Below are positions 46,341 to 57,700 of a stretch of 64,000 nucleotides of DNA, in pieces (the stretch's first letter is position 1; every line of letters begins with the position of its first letter). The notes beneath the pieces are model-generated. The model saw only the letters and a program-made list of their open reading frames with translations, did not search any database and was not told the origin of the DNA. The translations under genes and the position numbers were made by a program. The stretch comes from Xestospongia muta (lineage: Eukaryota > Porifera > Demospongiae > Haplosclerida > Petrosiidae): NCBI GenBank assembly GCA_963693285.1, contig OY848929.1, positions 3,536,501 through 3,600,500 on the forward strand. The letters are read 5' to 3'.

Positions 46341-48107
46341 TTATTTCTTGGAATGAGATTTTTTCTGGTTTTTAGTTTCTTTATCATGCTGTTTGGCTTC
46401 TTTCTCCTTCTCCTTTTTATGTATGTCTCTTTCCCTTTCCTCTAAGGATTTTTTTAGACCAGCCATAGCCTCAAAATTAAGTTTAACGTAATCTCTTTCT
46501 GGAACAGTAAAAGAATCTCTATCTGTAATAGCAGAAGCACCATTCTCATCTGATACAGTAGATGTATTAGGTGGCACAATATCTAAATGAATGTATGCAG
46601 AGGATGGTATATCCAACTCGATGTAAGTCTGCATAGTATCACCACCACCACCTTTAATGTGTGGTAATGAAGTATGATTACGATTACCAGGAGTAGACTG
46701 TGGATCCATGTGAGTAAATGTGTGACTACGTTGTTGTGGCCCAACAGACTCTGGTGATAAAGATGATGCCACATTAGGACCAGGGGTAATATTTAAATAA
46801 TTTGGCTGATGATTGGAGGTGTCCTTAGATATTGATGCCACAACATCAGGTCCAGGTGTTATGTTGCTATAATCAGGCTGCTGTGGTGAAGACAAAGTGG
46901 GTTCAATACTTTGGGCAACATCTGGACCTGGTTTAATGTTCAGATAATCTGGTTGATGAGATGTAGTAGGAGGTACATCTACACCTGGAGTAAAATTGAA
47001 ATAATCTGGCTGTTTTTTCTGAGTAGGTGTAGTCACAGGTGTAGATGTGACCACACCTTGTCCAGGTACATAATTTTGATAGTTAGGTTGATCTGCAGAT
47101 ACTGGATCTAGAACAGCTGAAGGAGATACTGACTGACCAAGAGTAATGTTATGATAATCAGGCTGGGGAGAAACAATTGAAACAATGTTGCCTGTTCCAA
47201 CCTCAATATTGGAATAATTTGGCATATCGGATTCAGGGACTGATTCTGGACTAAAATTGGGTGATGCAACTTCTCCACCTAATTTAAGGTTGTGGTAGGA
47301 TGGTTGTGTGGGAGTCTGTCCATTTTGCAAGGATGATGTACTGATTCGTCTAGTACTATTTTCAGGAATGATTTCTGAAAATGATGGTATTTTTGTTGGT
47401 GTGTCAAGTGTTGAGCTGGTTGTACTACTACAAGATGGTGATCGACTTTTCACACGAGCACTTGATGAACCTCGTGCTCCTTTTCTGTGATGGGATCTAG
47501 ACTTTATATCAGGCAATGATTTCACTCGTTTTCTTTGACGACTTAATTCCTCTGTTTTCTGAAATGATACTTCAGAGTAAGGAACGCGATCTTCTGTCTG
47601 TATCTTAGAGATAGCTATATCACTGGCTTTCTGATCCAATAAAAGTTTAGCATAATTTTCAGAATTCTTTGGCTGGCGAGGAGATGGAAGAGGTGGAGAA
47701 GGAGAGCTTTGGTGAATAATAGGAGTTTGAGCAGGAGCACCAAGGTCTCTAGTTAAAGGAAACTCAGGTATAGTCACAGGGTCCGTGTCAAGTTGAACAT
47801 TACCTTGGTCTATATTGCGAGTCACTAAATCAAATAAATCCTTAGCTTGCACGCAAGTAAAAGCATATAAACCTTCACCAGTAGCACACCTTCTTCCAGC
47901 TTCAAATGAAAAAACATTGCCTTCACAACCATACCTCCGAAGAAATTTCAAAGGCCACTCCCATTTTTCTCTGGTCTTATTATCAACGTACATTAGATTT
48001 GTTTCCGTTACAACCATTCGTCCTTTATGAACCAGTCGATGCTCGTCATTAATGTTGGTTACTTTAAAAGAGGGATAAGTATCTGGACTGCAACAACAGT
48101 TTCCCAT
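46341..48107 (-). CDS. FRS2: FRS2-like myristoylated PTB-domain adaptor with Tyr docking array
   Basis: One long coding exon, 588 codons from 48107. The chosen start gives MGNCCCSP, an N-myristoylation plus palmitoylation signal as in FRS2; the frame runs on to 48137 but that would bury the signal. Next an IRS-type PTB domain (WEWPLKFLRRYGCEGNVFSFEAGRRCATGEG split by the FRS2-like LRRYG and SFEAGRR blocks; about residues 12-115). Then a Ser/Pro/Arg linker, eight Tyr-x-Asn repeats (47310-46780), three YI/VxL motifs (YIELDI, YIHLDI, YVKLNF) and a Lys/Glu-rich tail. Vertebrate FRS2 couples FGF/neurotrophin receptors to GRB2 and SHP2; the motifs suggest the same use here, but which receptor is unknown. 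Confidence 0.85.
   Translation of the reverse strand: MGNCCCSPDTYPSFKVTNINDEHRLVHKGRMVVTETNLMYVDNKTREKWEWPLKFLRRYGCEGNVFSFEAGRRCATGEGLYAFTCVQAKDLFDLVTRNIDQGNVQLDTDPVTIPEFPLTRDLGAPAQTPIIHQSSPSPPLPSPRQPKNSENYAKLLLDQKASDIAISKIQTEDRVPYSEVSFQKTEELSRQRKRVKSLPDIKSRSHHRKGARGSSSARVKSRSPSCSSTTSSTLDTPTKIPSFSEIIPENSTRRISTSSLQNGQTPTQPSYHNLKLGGEVASPNFSPESVPESDMPNYSNIEVGTGNIVSIVSPQPDYHNITLGQSVSPSAVLDPVSADQPNYQNYVPGQGVVTSTPVTTPTQKKQPDYFNFTPGVDVPPTTSHQPDYLNIKPGPDVAQSIEPTLSSPQQPDYSNITPGPDVVASISKDTSNHQPNYLNITPGPNVASSLSPESVGPQQRSHTFTHMDPQSTPGNRNHTSLPHIKGGGGDTMQTYIELDIPSSAYIHLDIVPPNTSTVSDENGASAITDRDSFTVPERDYVKLNFEAMAGLKKSLEERERDIHKKEKEKEAKQHDKETKNQKKSHSKK
46780..47310 (-). repeat. Eight tandem Tyr-x-Asn docking repeats in the FRS2-like protein
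   Basis: Degenerate coding repeat of about 70-85 nt with core P-(D/N/S)-Y-x-N-(I/L/F/Y)-x-(P/L/V)-G: PSYHNLKLG, PNYSNIEVG, PDYHNITLG, PNYQNYVPG, PDYFNFTPG, PDYLNIKPG, PDYSNITPG, PNYLNITPG. Each offers a pY-x-N consensus for GRB2-type SH2 domains. The core is conserved while spacers vary in length, as expected of selection on the docking site. Confidence 0.85.
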
Positions 48108-48114
48108 AACGTCA

Positions 48115-51100
48115 CTAAAAGGGATAAACAATGTCAAGAAGCTGATGGCAATAATTTTATGTAGTACCCTAAATATTAATTTGTTTAACTAAAAGATTCA
48201 AACAAGATTTTATCCTATAAGACCGACAAGTGCATAAACTTTAATGAATCAAATATTATTAGTTTGGTATTGATGTTGATAAAGTCATTTTAAGTGGCTT
48301 ACAACATGTTATATGAATTACTACTATAAAGGAAAGGTTTGGAGAATTCACAAATATTATTGAGTATATATAGTCAACCTTATTATAAACGACACTACTT
48401 TAGCTAGATTTAACACATGAACATATATGCTACCAGTGTTTCTGTCAAATAGCTCATTAGTTGTAGTTCCCAAGATGAGTGAAGTTTATAATCATAATAA
48501 TTATTATGTAGTTGTTATTAAAAGACTACATACAACTTGCACCCAATCAGATACCTTTAAAAATACTCTAACTCTGTACCTTTATACCCCCTAAAGTGAT
48601 ATTTGTTTGTATGTACTTAATTTATCCAATTTCATAAACTAAAATTATAGTGAAATGTCATTTTGTAGCTAAATTAGCTATCTGATCAAGCATTTCCATT
48701 CAAAATTATCAACAGCTTACAATTATTACATTCTATAAACAAATAAGAAATCTTTGACAACTGACATGTATTAACTGCTTAAAACTGGAATGTAATATAA
48801 TTATATATTTCTATGACCACACCCCTTGTCATATTGATTGATGAATGCTGATAAGCCTAATCAGACAAATGCTGCAAATGCTAATGTACTGATTATTTGG
48901 AAAGAGGCAAGCTAGTGGGTGGAGCCTTAAAATTTATGCTAGTTGGTGGTTTGAATTTTAGCTAAACATAGTTCGTACTCTGTAGGTGAGCCATTGGGTA
49001 GATCTAGTTAATAGGTAACTTCTTTGAGTACTAGATGGTAGATATAGACCAGATTGAAAGCCTTAACTCATAATTGGTAGATCACTAGGGTAGTTGATTT
49101 TATTTGTAAATTAATACCTTAAGTTAATTAGAGTAGGCTAGTTGTAGATGTTCTCTTAAATCAATGATAATGTATCCAATTGCACAGGGGGTGGCTAGCC
49201 ATTAGCCAACCCATCCAGGTTCAGATCAGCCCTTAAAAGGCTTGATACTAAGCTTTATTCTCTTAGGAGAGCTTGAGTTGTGGATGAACTTCTAACAGAA
49301 AGACTATTAGTTCCTTCAAATTAAACAGTATGCTTTAGGCATTATATAATACACATGTTACAACCAAAAAGGTAAAAATTACTGTTAATAACCATTAAGA
49401 ATTTAGAAATTATTATGCAATTGTCACCTTAAGATAATCAATGCACATGCCAATTACCTTACAACAACTTGGCAAGGATCTGAATAGCTATTGCTTGGAT
49501 TAATACATCACATTTACAGGACATTAATCTGACAAGAGTGAGGTGAACTATGCTAGGATTCTGCCTACATTGGTCAGCAGTGGTTGAGATATACCACCTT
49601 TTTCAGATATTCCCTAAGGTAATAATTTTTATTTGAAATAATTTAGTATTATGTAACTTTTATAATTAAACTAGCTTTCTCATAACCCTAATGTGATCAC
49701 GATACCTTGAATGTAGTCATATGACTGAACTTTAACTGTTAATGCATTGTTGTCATCTTAGTCAGTTTTCCCCACATATCTTAGGTCAGACATCAATATA
49801 CTAGCAGGAAAGCTAGTCACTTTAATGTAATTGTATATCATTTATGACCTATGGCCTCAATTACATAATTCTTGCACTAATACCAATAAAGTGTGATGTA
49901 ACCAATTCCCACTTATTATGTAATGCATAGAAGTGCAACAGACAAGATTGACAGATGTATCCTACAAGACAGAAAATCAGGAGGCAGCCAATAGATAGCT
50001 AGCTATACATGTCCGTATGTAATATCATTATATGTAGTGTAGTGTACTGTTATTTGATGTGTCAGAAAGAGTAGAAATTTAAAATAATTTAACATCACTT
50101 GAATAGTGTCTACTATACTTTCTCAAGTAACAGGCAAAGTAATGAGGCCATACCTTAGTAATGTTGTTTGTTCACTTTATAGCTTCACCATATAGGGGGC
50201 AAAATGACTGACATTAAGAAGATTAAAACAGTTAGAAAACTATTATCACTGAAAAATACAATGACAATTTTAATTTGCATATATATTAGTGTAAGTGTTG
50301 CTATGTCTAGGTTATGTTGCTTCTACTGCAGTAGATAAATGGATCAAAGCTTGAAAAATCTGGAAAACAATAACAAGTCATAACCATAACAAATACCCTT
50401 TTGTACATCCTGAAGCTGTAGAAAGTAGAGATCAAGAAGGTTCTAATTAGTGAAAGCATGATCATACTCATCTTTGTAGTGCTCATGGAAGAAGCTTTAT
50501 TGGTTATTATGTTAAGTCATTAGTATTGAGAAATCAGATTAAACTAATGAATTTTCATTCAGTTTTCATGTGTGAATTATGATAATTTCATTGATTTTGA
50601 CCAGCTTCTCTTATCAATACTTATAACAGAAAAAAACAGGTTGTTTGTTAGTCTTTAATAATACCAAAACCTATTACGTATAAGAACAGCAACAAAATAC
50701 TTACCGGTTGTATACACTTATCTCCTAGCTACTGAGATAATCTGTCTTACTGAAATAAACACAAATTTTAAAGCTAATATGGTGGGAGCTCTACACTGTA
50801 GTCCTTTTATATAATATTCAAGTAGTCAAACTTCAATTCAGGTGTCATCTTTACTAGTAAATTCAAGATCAACTGCTAATAAGTGGAAGTAACACTAGTG
50901 TAAATGAGTTAATCTTCAGCAATATGATTAAATAAAGCTAAGTAGGTGCAGAAGCTGGCATATTGAATGTGAAAATCATTGCCTACAACATCAATAGCAT
51001 GTTGGCAGGGCAACTATAGATAGTCATAACAACTACTCTATTATTATAGTGATTTGTCCAACCATGATTAATGTATTACAAGATCCCTATATAATCCATG

Positions 51101-51571
51101 TACAGTGTATTTTAGTACATATGCCAAACATGGTATATAGTAATCTAGTCACATTCCTAAAGGTTATAGTTAGCCACTAAATATATCCTAGGTCCAGTAA
51201 AACAACAAGTGCCAATCTGAAGCCATCAACAAACTAGTGGGTGGCCAGGAAATGTATGATTTAGATCATAATTGCACTATTACCATATGTCATTTTATGT
51301 TAGTTAATATCAACATAAATCACATATCAAGACAAACTTGCTAAAGTATGTAGCTGTAACATAAGCCATTAAGGTCATTAAGGTCATTCAGGTTGACTCA
51401 GTGAAAATATCATTCATAAAACTAGAATATTTAGTATATTGATTTTATTACTGACTTTATTAGTGTGTAAACGCAGTAACCTGTGCTACCCATCTATACA
51501 CAAAAACACTACTCTTTACTATTAATATAATAATAAACACATTATAATGTGTTGCTACACATTACACTTAC
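48115..51571 (-). other. Probable 5'UTR intron of the FRS2-like gene; otherwise empty
   Basis: Just upstream of the FRS2-like ATG the minus strand reads a pyrimidine-rich acceptor (TTATCCCTTTTAG, cut at 48115/48114). The next strong donor in the right orientation, GTAAGTG, is at 51571-51565, preceded by a plausible leader exon (51572 rightwards). If joined, this is a 3.46 kb intron. I see no gene, RNA or clear repeat within it. Confidence 0.4.
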
Positions 51572-51723
51572 ATAGCCGATGAAACAAGCTTCTACACACA
51601 CGCGATCTTTCCTTAGTTTTCTTTGTTACAACAAGTTTCACTAGACAACTGGACCAGAAAAATATGACGGTGAGCAATTTCTCTGAAATAAGAGCTTCCT
51701 CCCACAAGAAGTTTAATATAACA

Positions 51724-51740
51724 GGCGTGGTTACCACGCC
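51724..51740. promoter_or_regulatory. Perfect GT-box palindrome at the NUP37 start
   Basis: GGCGTGGT-T-ACCACGCC, two 8-bp arms around one base, 10 bp before the NUP37 ATG. The right arm continues into TACT, giving a full minus-strand AGTAGGCGTGGT (51744-51733) like the element at other promoters here. Confidence 0.55.
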
Positions 51741-51750
51741 TACTTCAAGA

Positions 51751-53073
51751 ATGGCCGCTCCTTCTTCTAGTGCAGTCACTGGTGTTGCTTCTTGTTTAGA
51801 ATTCGGACCAACTCAACACTCTTCATCTTTATTAGCAATAGGAGGATTCAATAGATTAACTATAAAGAGATGTGTTCTTAAGGTAACATATGTTACTCAA
51901 TCCAAATTAATTCTGAAATTTTCCATGGATTGTATCCAAGTCAGTAGTTTAAGTCAAATTTGTTGTTGTTCGAAAGGAAAGAGAATTGGAAAGAGTACAC
52001 AATTTAGCAGAAGCTCTTCATTCTGATGAAACAATACTTGATGTACCATATAATGGTGGTAGGATAAAATCAATAACTTGGTCTGCAAAATCAGTTGTTA
52101 CAGAACAGCCTTTCATTAGGTAAATATAATTATGGGGCTATCCAACTATATATTATGTTGTGAAACAGACTTGCAACTACAGGTACAGATGACAAGCTGC
52201 AACTGTTTTCTTCTGATGCTGTTGATACCAATATTACAGTAAGCACTTGTATTCAATGCATCACTAAAATCATATGTAATAACAATTAACCTTGGTAGGA
52301 AATTGGATGTCACCATGACTATGTCAATGATATTGCATTTAACCCATTGCAAGATCACATTTTAGCTAGTGTTGGAGGTGAGATAGTAGAAATGATTGTT
52401 CATGGTTTGTAACCAATTTTAACAGATGATTTACTGTGTAAAGTCTGGAATATAGAAACTGGTCAGGTAATTTCAGCATTTCAGCTTAGTTCTCCTGGTG
52501 TTTCTGTTTGTTTTCATCCTCATGAACCTCTTCAGGTTAGAGCTAGCTAAACCAGTTCTGATTATGAGACTATAGATTATAACTCTTTAGTTATTAGTTG
52601 CTGAACAAAGTGGTTGCATACGATTATATAATTTGGAGAGTGAATTACCTATTCTTAGTCTGGAAACTCCAGGTGTTTCAATTGTACAAGCTGATTGGTC
52701 TATGACAAATAGCATGAAGGTGGGTGCAGTTGGTGGAGCTAATTGGTATCTTTGGGACATTAGTAAATCAAGTTTACCTTACGATACAAAGACATTTTGT
52801 AGTGGAGGTGTAGCAACGAGATTTAAGTGGTGTTGTACAAGTGATGTCATATTTGCTACTCTGGGAATAAAGGGTCAAGTTCAAATACATCATTATGATC
52901 ATCAGAAAGTAAAGCCACTTGTCTTTGTCATTACTTTTTTTAAAATACAATTTAAATAGGTGCCTGTGGCCTGTCAATTACCAGTTGCAAATGACATTTC
53001 GTGGCATCCAAAATTACCAATTGCTGCAGTTGCTGCTAATAATAAAGTTCTGTTTTGGGGAGTAGAGCCATAA
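51751..53073 (+). CDS. NUP37: Nucleoporin NUP37
   Basis: WD40 beta-propeller of the NUP107-160 (Y) complex of the nuclear pore. First exons 51751-51882 and 51977 onward (acceptor chosen because it alone keeps frame); later exons run to 53073. Landmarks shared with vertebrate NUP37: GGRIKSITWS, LATTGTDDKLQLFSSD, HDYVNDIAFNP, ILASVGDDLLCKVWN, SPGVSVCFHPHEP, LLVAEQSGCIRLYNLES, ILSLETPGVS, KVGAVGGANWYLWDI, QVQIHHYDH, and the last blade ISWHPKLP...KVLFWGVEP. About 320 residues, normal for the family. A GT-box palindrome lies at the start, and the promoter may be shared with the divergent FRS2-like leader. Confidence 0.93.
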
Positions 53074-53166
53074 CTGATTGGTCATGATTAAACTACTATT
53101 ATAATGTTATTGGCAACTTGTATAAAAATAATAGTCACTACATGTACAGTCTAAAGATACATGAAA

Positions 53167-54503
53167 TCATCCACGAAAAACAGAAGTGTGCACACCAAAA
53201 AATGTAGTTCTTTTGCCATGTCTCTTTATAATATTTAAATCAGGGATTCTTTCAGGATAGGCTTGATTATATCTGGAAATAAAAACTAATAGTCATAACA
53301 AGTCCATTGATAAATACCTTTGGTGTGCCTGTAGTTTAAAAGTTAGCCAATCAAGATGCTTCACTGGTAGCGGAGGGAACTTAATTATAGGCCTCTTACT
53401 AAAGTCTTTTCCACAAGGTTTTTGGTTAGATAAAACATCAATTACATCAGGCAAATAAAGATGTGTACAAACTGGTCTTTGCAATTGTATTGGTAAAAAA
53501 GGTGGTGTTTGTGTTGCTACACAATGTTTCATAGTATCTGAATTATCTTTATCTTCGCTATCCAATATCAGAGTGCTCAGTTCATTTGGAATTAGCTTTT
53601 TTTCTTTTCTTAGAGGATGAAATCGTTCTTCCCAAACTTTTTGACTCAATTCGTTGAATGACATTTCAGTTTGTGTCCCCTTATCAACTTGTTTCAGTTG
53701 TGGCACATCACAAGGTTCATTTGTCTTCAAACTAGTGCTAACATTGCTAGTAGAATGTTGTACGTTTTTGCAAGTATACTTTTCTGCGGTATAATGTTTA
53801 TACTGTTCTCGATATGTTGTTGTACAGTAATAAGAGGTGTGCAACTGGTGAAGAGCCACCTTTGCTCTCTCTGTTAATGGCAGCTATAAAAAGTGATAAT
53901 AATCTAATATAGTGTAATAGTAACATTACCTGCTGAGGGAAGACCGAAAATTTAGACTGGTGAGAAGCATAGACATGACTTTGAGGACAAGGTTGGTGAA
54001 GTCTTTTTAGGCTACATAATCACAATAAAAATGGTACTTGCCATTGTAATAATACCATAGCCTACTGTATAGCCTTTGATTGTAATGGTGCTGGTAACCT
54101 GTGCAATATTGTCAAAGTAATTGCATAAAAAAGTACGAGGACTTACGTTTGATCATTCACTCTGTGAAATGAGAAGGACCTACATTATGACACACAACAA
54201 GTTATTGAGCTCCTCCACAAGTAAAACTTACTGAAAATTTATGCATTGTGATCCATAATGTCTATGACTTTGTACATCACAGCCATTAACAATTGGCAGA
54301 ACTCCCCATTGTGTAAATGCCGAACGCATACATCTCCTGTTATATGTATATATATACATCGATGAAAGCCAGGTTTTAATGCAAACAACTTACCCTATAG
54401 AAGGCAATGTGCAGCGTGGTGGCGATGTCGGTGTGAGAAGATCAGTGGAAATGAAAGTTGGGGATACTTTCACAAAACTAATAGGTACAATATTCGTAGA
54501 CAT
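53167..54503 (-). CDS. Small protein of unrecognised family, possible axonemal component
   Basis: Several short exons. Exon 1 starts at 54503 (MSTNIVPISFVKVSPTF) and ends at a GTAAG near 54393. Further exons follow, with a large exon around 53880-53313 (HTSYYCTTTYREQYKHY, DKGTQTEMSFNEL) and a last exon to 53167 ending YPERIPDLNIIKRHGKR...HTSVFRG. It is Tyr/His/Pro-rich, without signal peptide or membrane helix, lacking any catalytic motif I know. The S-Y-Y-x-T-T-Y-R-x-x-Y pattern resembles short repeats in sperm and axonemal microtubule inner proteins, and an X-box lies 82 bp upstream. I do not recognise the family; the ciliary role is inference. Confidence 0.65.
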
Positions 54504-54584
54504 TGTGTGACATGCTGTGTCACTCACGCTTTTAATTATTAACTATAGTAGTTTATTAATCATTAATAATAACTATCAAGAAAA

Positions 54585-54597
54585 TTTGCCCGGCAAC
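54585..54597 (+). promoter_or_regulatory. RFX-type X-box upstream of the unknown small gene
   Basis: TTTGCC-C-GGCAAC: two X-box half-sites around a one-base spacer, 82 bp before the ATG at 54503. The interval 54504-54731 between this gene and the ZFC3H1 stop is otherwise AT-rich and empty. Confidence 0.5.
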
Positions 54598-54731
54598 ATT
54601 ACCAATTATTAATTTATATTTTAAATTTTTTCATTAATTAATAATAGATGATAAAATACAGCTAAGAAAAACAGAACATAAGTTCAAAGTTAATAAAATG
54701 TACCAATTAGTATTTCATGATTGTTGGGACA

Positions 54732-57700
54732 TTACCTGTTTTTCTCACTCCCATTACTCAATACCTGTAAAGTCATCATTAGGTCTGCATTGTGTTGCTT
54801 ACATTGACTAATAACAACAAGGACTAGAGAAAGATTTGAATAGCCATGAACTAAACCTGTCAATTCAAACATTAAAAACTAAACAAAGAATAAAAACAAA
54901 TAACACACAAAAATATTAATGTATTACTTGATTCCAGAGATGTACATTTAATGGATTAGACTGAGTTAACTGGTGATAAAACCAACGTGCCTATATTTTG
55001 TATACTGATAAAACATAAGACAGTAGTTTCTTTACCTGACGGTAATGTAGGAGCTTAGTTTCATTTGCTATTACCCTGACAGAAAAAAATAAGAGACCTG
55101 TTCAATAAAATGATATTGGCTTACAGTAACCAATGTTGCAGTGAACAAGGATGGCTTGACGCATAAGATGCAGTTGTCACAAGAACATCAACATTTCTTA
55201 CATCATCACATTTTAAGCAACACTCTAAATACCTGTGCAGAGTTAATGATGAGGTGTTTAATAATGCAGAGTACCTTAGCATTAGAACTGGATCACACAC
55301 CCTATCCTGTTGCAGTAAATAAGTGAACACTTTCATCATGTCTTCTGTATGTGTAATACAACTTTCTATCAACTGGATCACCTAATACAACACACTGAGA
55401 ATAAAGCAATAATAACTTCTGTGTATACATTATCATGATATGTCCAGTCTTGATAGACATAGTCTTTTCCAGAGTAAGTAATTACACAGGAAGACGGAAT
55501 AGCAGACAAGCTTCTCTGAACAACATCAAAAAAACGCTATAGAAAATAAATTTAATTATTGCATAAGGTCAAGATAGGAAAGAAGAATTTTATGAACGGT
55601 CTGAATTGAAAGACCCTTTCATTCATCTTCTCAAAGTCTGCAGTTAAAGAGTTGAACTGATATACCTTGATGGACTTGACAGAAGTGGCTTTACAAGCAA
55701 GAAGCACAAGGTAATCTAACCATAGCTGACCATAGCCCTTTCTTTCAGGATGAATTGAATGAATAGCTACTTCAAACAGATCTTCAACTGTTTCTAGATG
55801 TGGTGGGGTGGTCAATTCTGTTAAAAGACTATATAAAAAGTATAGAGAGAGTATAATTTGGCACACTTCACTTTACCAATAACAAAGCCAAAGAGGAACC
55901 AACTGATTTTCCAAACTAGAATGGATACCATCAGCAAAGGGAGGAATAGTCAAGTTATAAGGAACATATTGACCCAAAAGTTTCCTACCAGATATTAAAT
56001 AACTGTAGCCACAACTACAAAGCTTATTACCTATACAAAACACCAGGATCAACTGGGGTATCCTCATTAATAGTATAGTAGTTATGTACACACTGAACAA
56101 GCCATCTTATAGCTCTGCCACCAGCATCTTCACTTGCCTATAGTAATATACATTTCTGTTAGTACTCTCATTGTTGAAGAAACTACCTGTCTCAGCTCAA
56201 TACGAGCAGCAGCATAATACAAAAGTGGTTCTTGATTTGACTGTGTCATCCAATTTTCTACTAGAAACACCTACAAACAGTAGGCTTTAAGATTTAATTA
56301 CAAAATATACCTCTCCTCTTCTACAACAACCCCTAGCAGCAAGAGTTAATTGAAATAACTTGAGTTCTAGGATACTAGGTGCTACTTCAACTAATCTATT
56401 AAGAGACTGAGAAGCAACAGTTTCACGACCTTGTGATACCTAACCAAAAGGCAATAACACGTACAACCAAAGTACTTATGAATGCAAACCTCAAAAAGAA
56501 ATAGATTCAAGTAAAGAGGCAAACAAACTCTTACGTTGTCCTCTATTGAATTATCTTTTAGTGTACAGGATTTCAAAATTGCTAAAGATGAGAGAGCTAA
56601 GTTAACTTTCATAGCTACTTACTATACTCACTTTTAAAAACATTCATAATGACATCAACTTCACATTCACTCATTCTATCTTTTCTCCAAGGAATAAAGA
56701 AAGATTCCTATCATATATGGAGTTAAGGCATGACAATGGTTTATGCCTATCCTAACCTTATTTCCCAATCTGACAGGCACATCGTTTCTATGGCAACCAA
56801 TCACTTGAAAAGGTAGTGAATGAGTCACTAGCAAGTACAGATGGCAGAGTCCAAGAAATACACAATCTTCAATTGATAACAATGCAAGTATACCTATAAG
56901 AGTATGTTAGACCAATAATGCAATGTCATAAATTGTATTGCTACAAATTCATATTTTAAAAGAGTATAGCTAAAAAACTCAATGGTAATAGAGAGTCTGC
57001 ATGCATAATTATTGTTTACATAATAATACAATACATAATGATTGTTCTATTTAATGCACATTCCATTTAATGCACACCTGGCTTTGAAATGTTATTATGA
57101 TACCAAAATAATTATTGTGTATTGTGTCAAGAAGGAATATAAAATCCTAACCCAAGGACATAAGGCAACACATGTCATTATAGCAAGTGTATTCAAGAGA
57201 TGCAGATTACCTTTAAATATGGAGTCTTTTTGTTGCTCAGAGAATATTATCTAGTCAACAAAAGATATAGTTTATTTATCTGTTGTCAAATTGTTCTTTA
57301 CTTCATAAAGGAATATAATAATTGATTGTTTTAAGTGATAGGTATGAGACTCAAAGCAGTATAGCAGGAAATTTTCAAATGATGCAAATTTTCACATATT
57401 TCTAAAGTTCCTGGGCTGTGCAAAATTACAATTTCTAAAATTTATTCCTTGTGTACATACTCAAGGAATGTGTAAATCTTAGTTGTGTTGGACTGCTCTG
57501 CATACTGACCAATGAATTTGAATTAGCATACTGCAAGCTTTTCCAAACAAGATGGTAATTAAAAAAATCAACCTATAATTGTTTTGGAGGATACTGATGT
57601 TACAACGAAACATTAACTAGAGGTACAAGATTGGATAAACAGCAACAGTGTCAGTGAAAGTCTAACAGCTATAAAATACTAGTAATATCAGCAGAGAAAC

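Noticed and set aside
48108..48137. FRS2-like start at 48137
   Set aside because: It would place ten residues before MGNCC and destroy the myristoylation signal; an intron acceptor also falls at 48115, inside this stretch.
48200..51500. Hidden gene or RNA in the long empty stretch
   Set aside because: Both strands were read for exon-like blocks and none was convincing; best explained as a 5'UTR intron.
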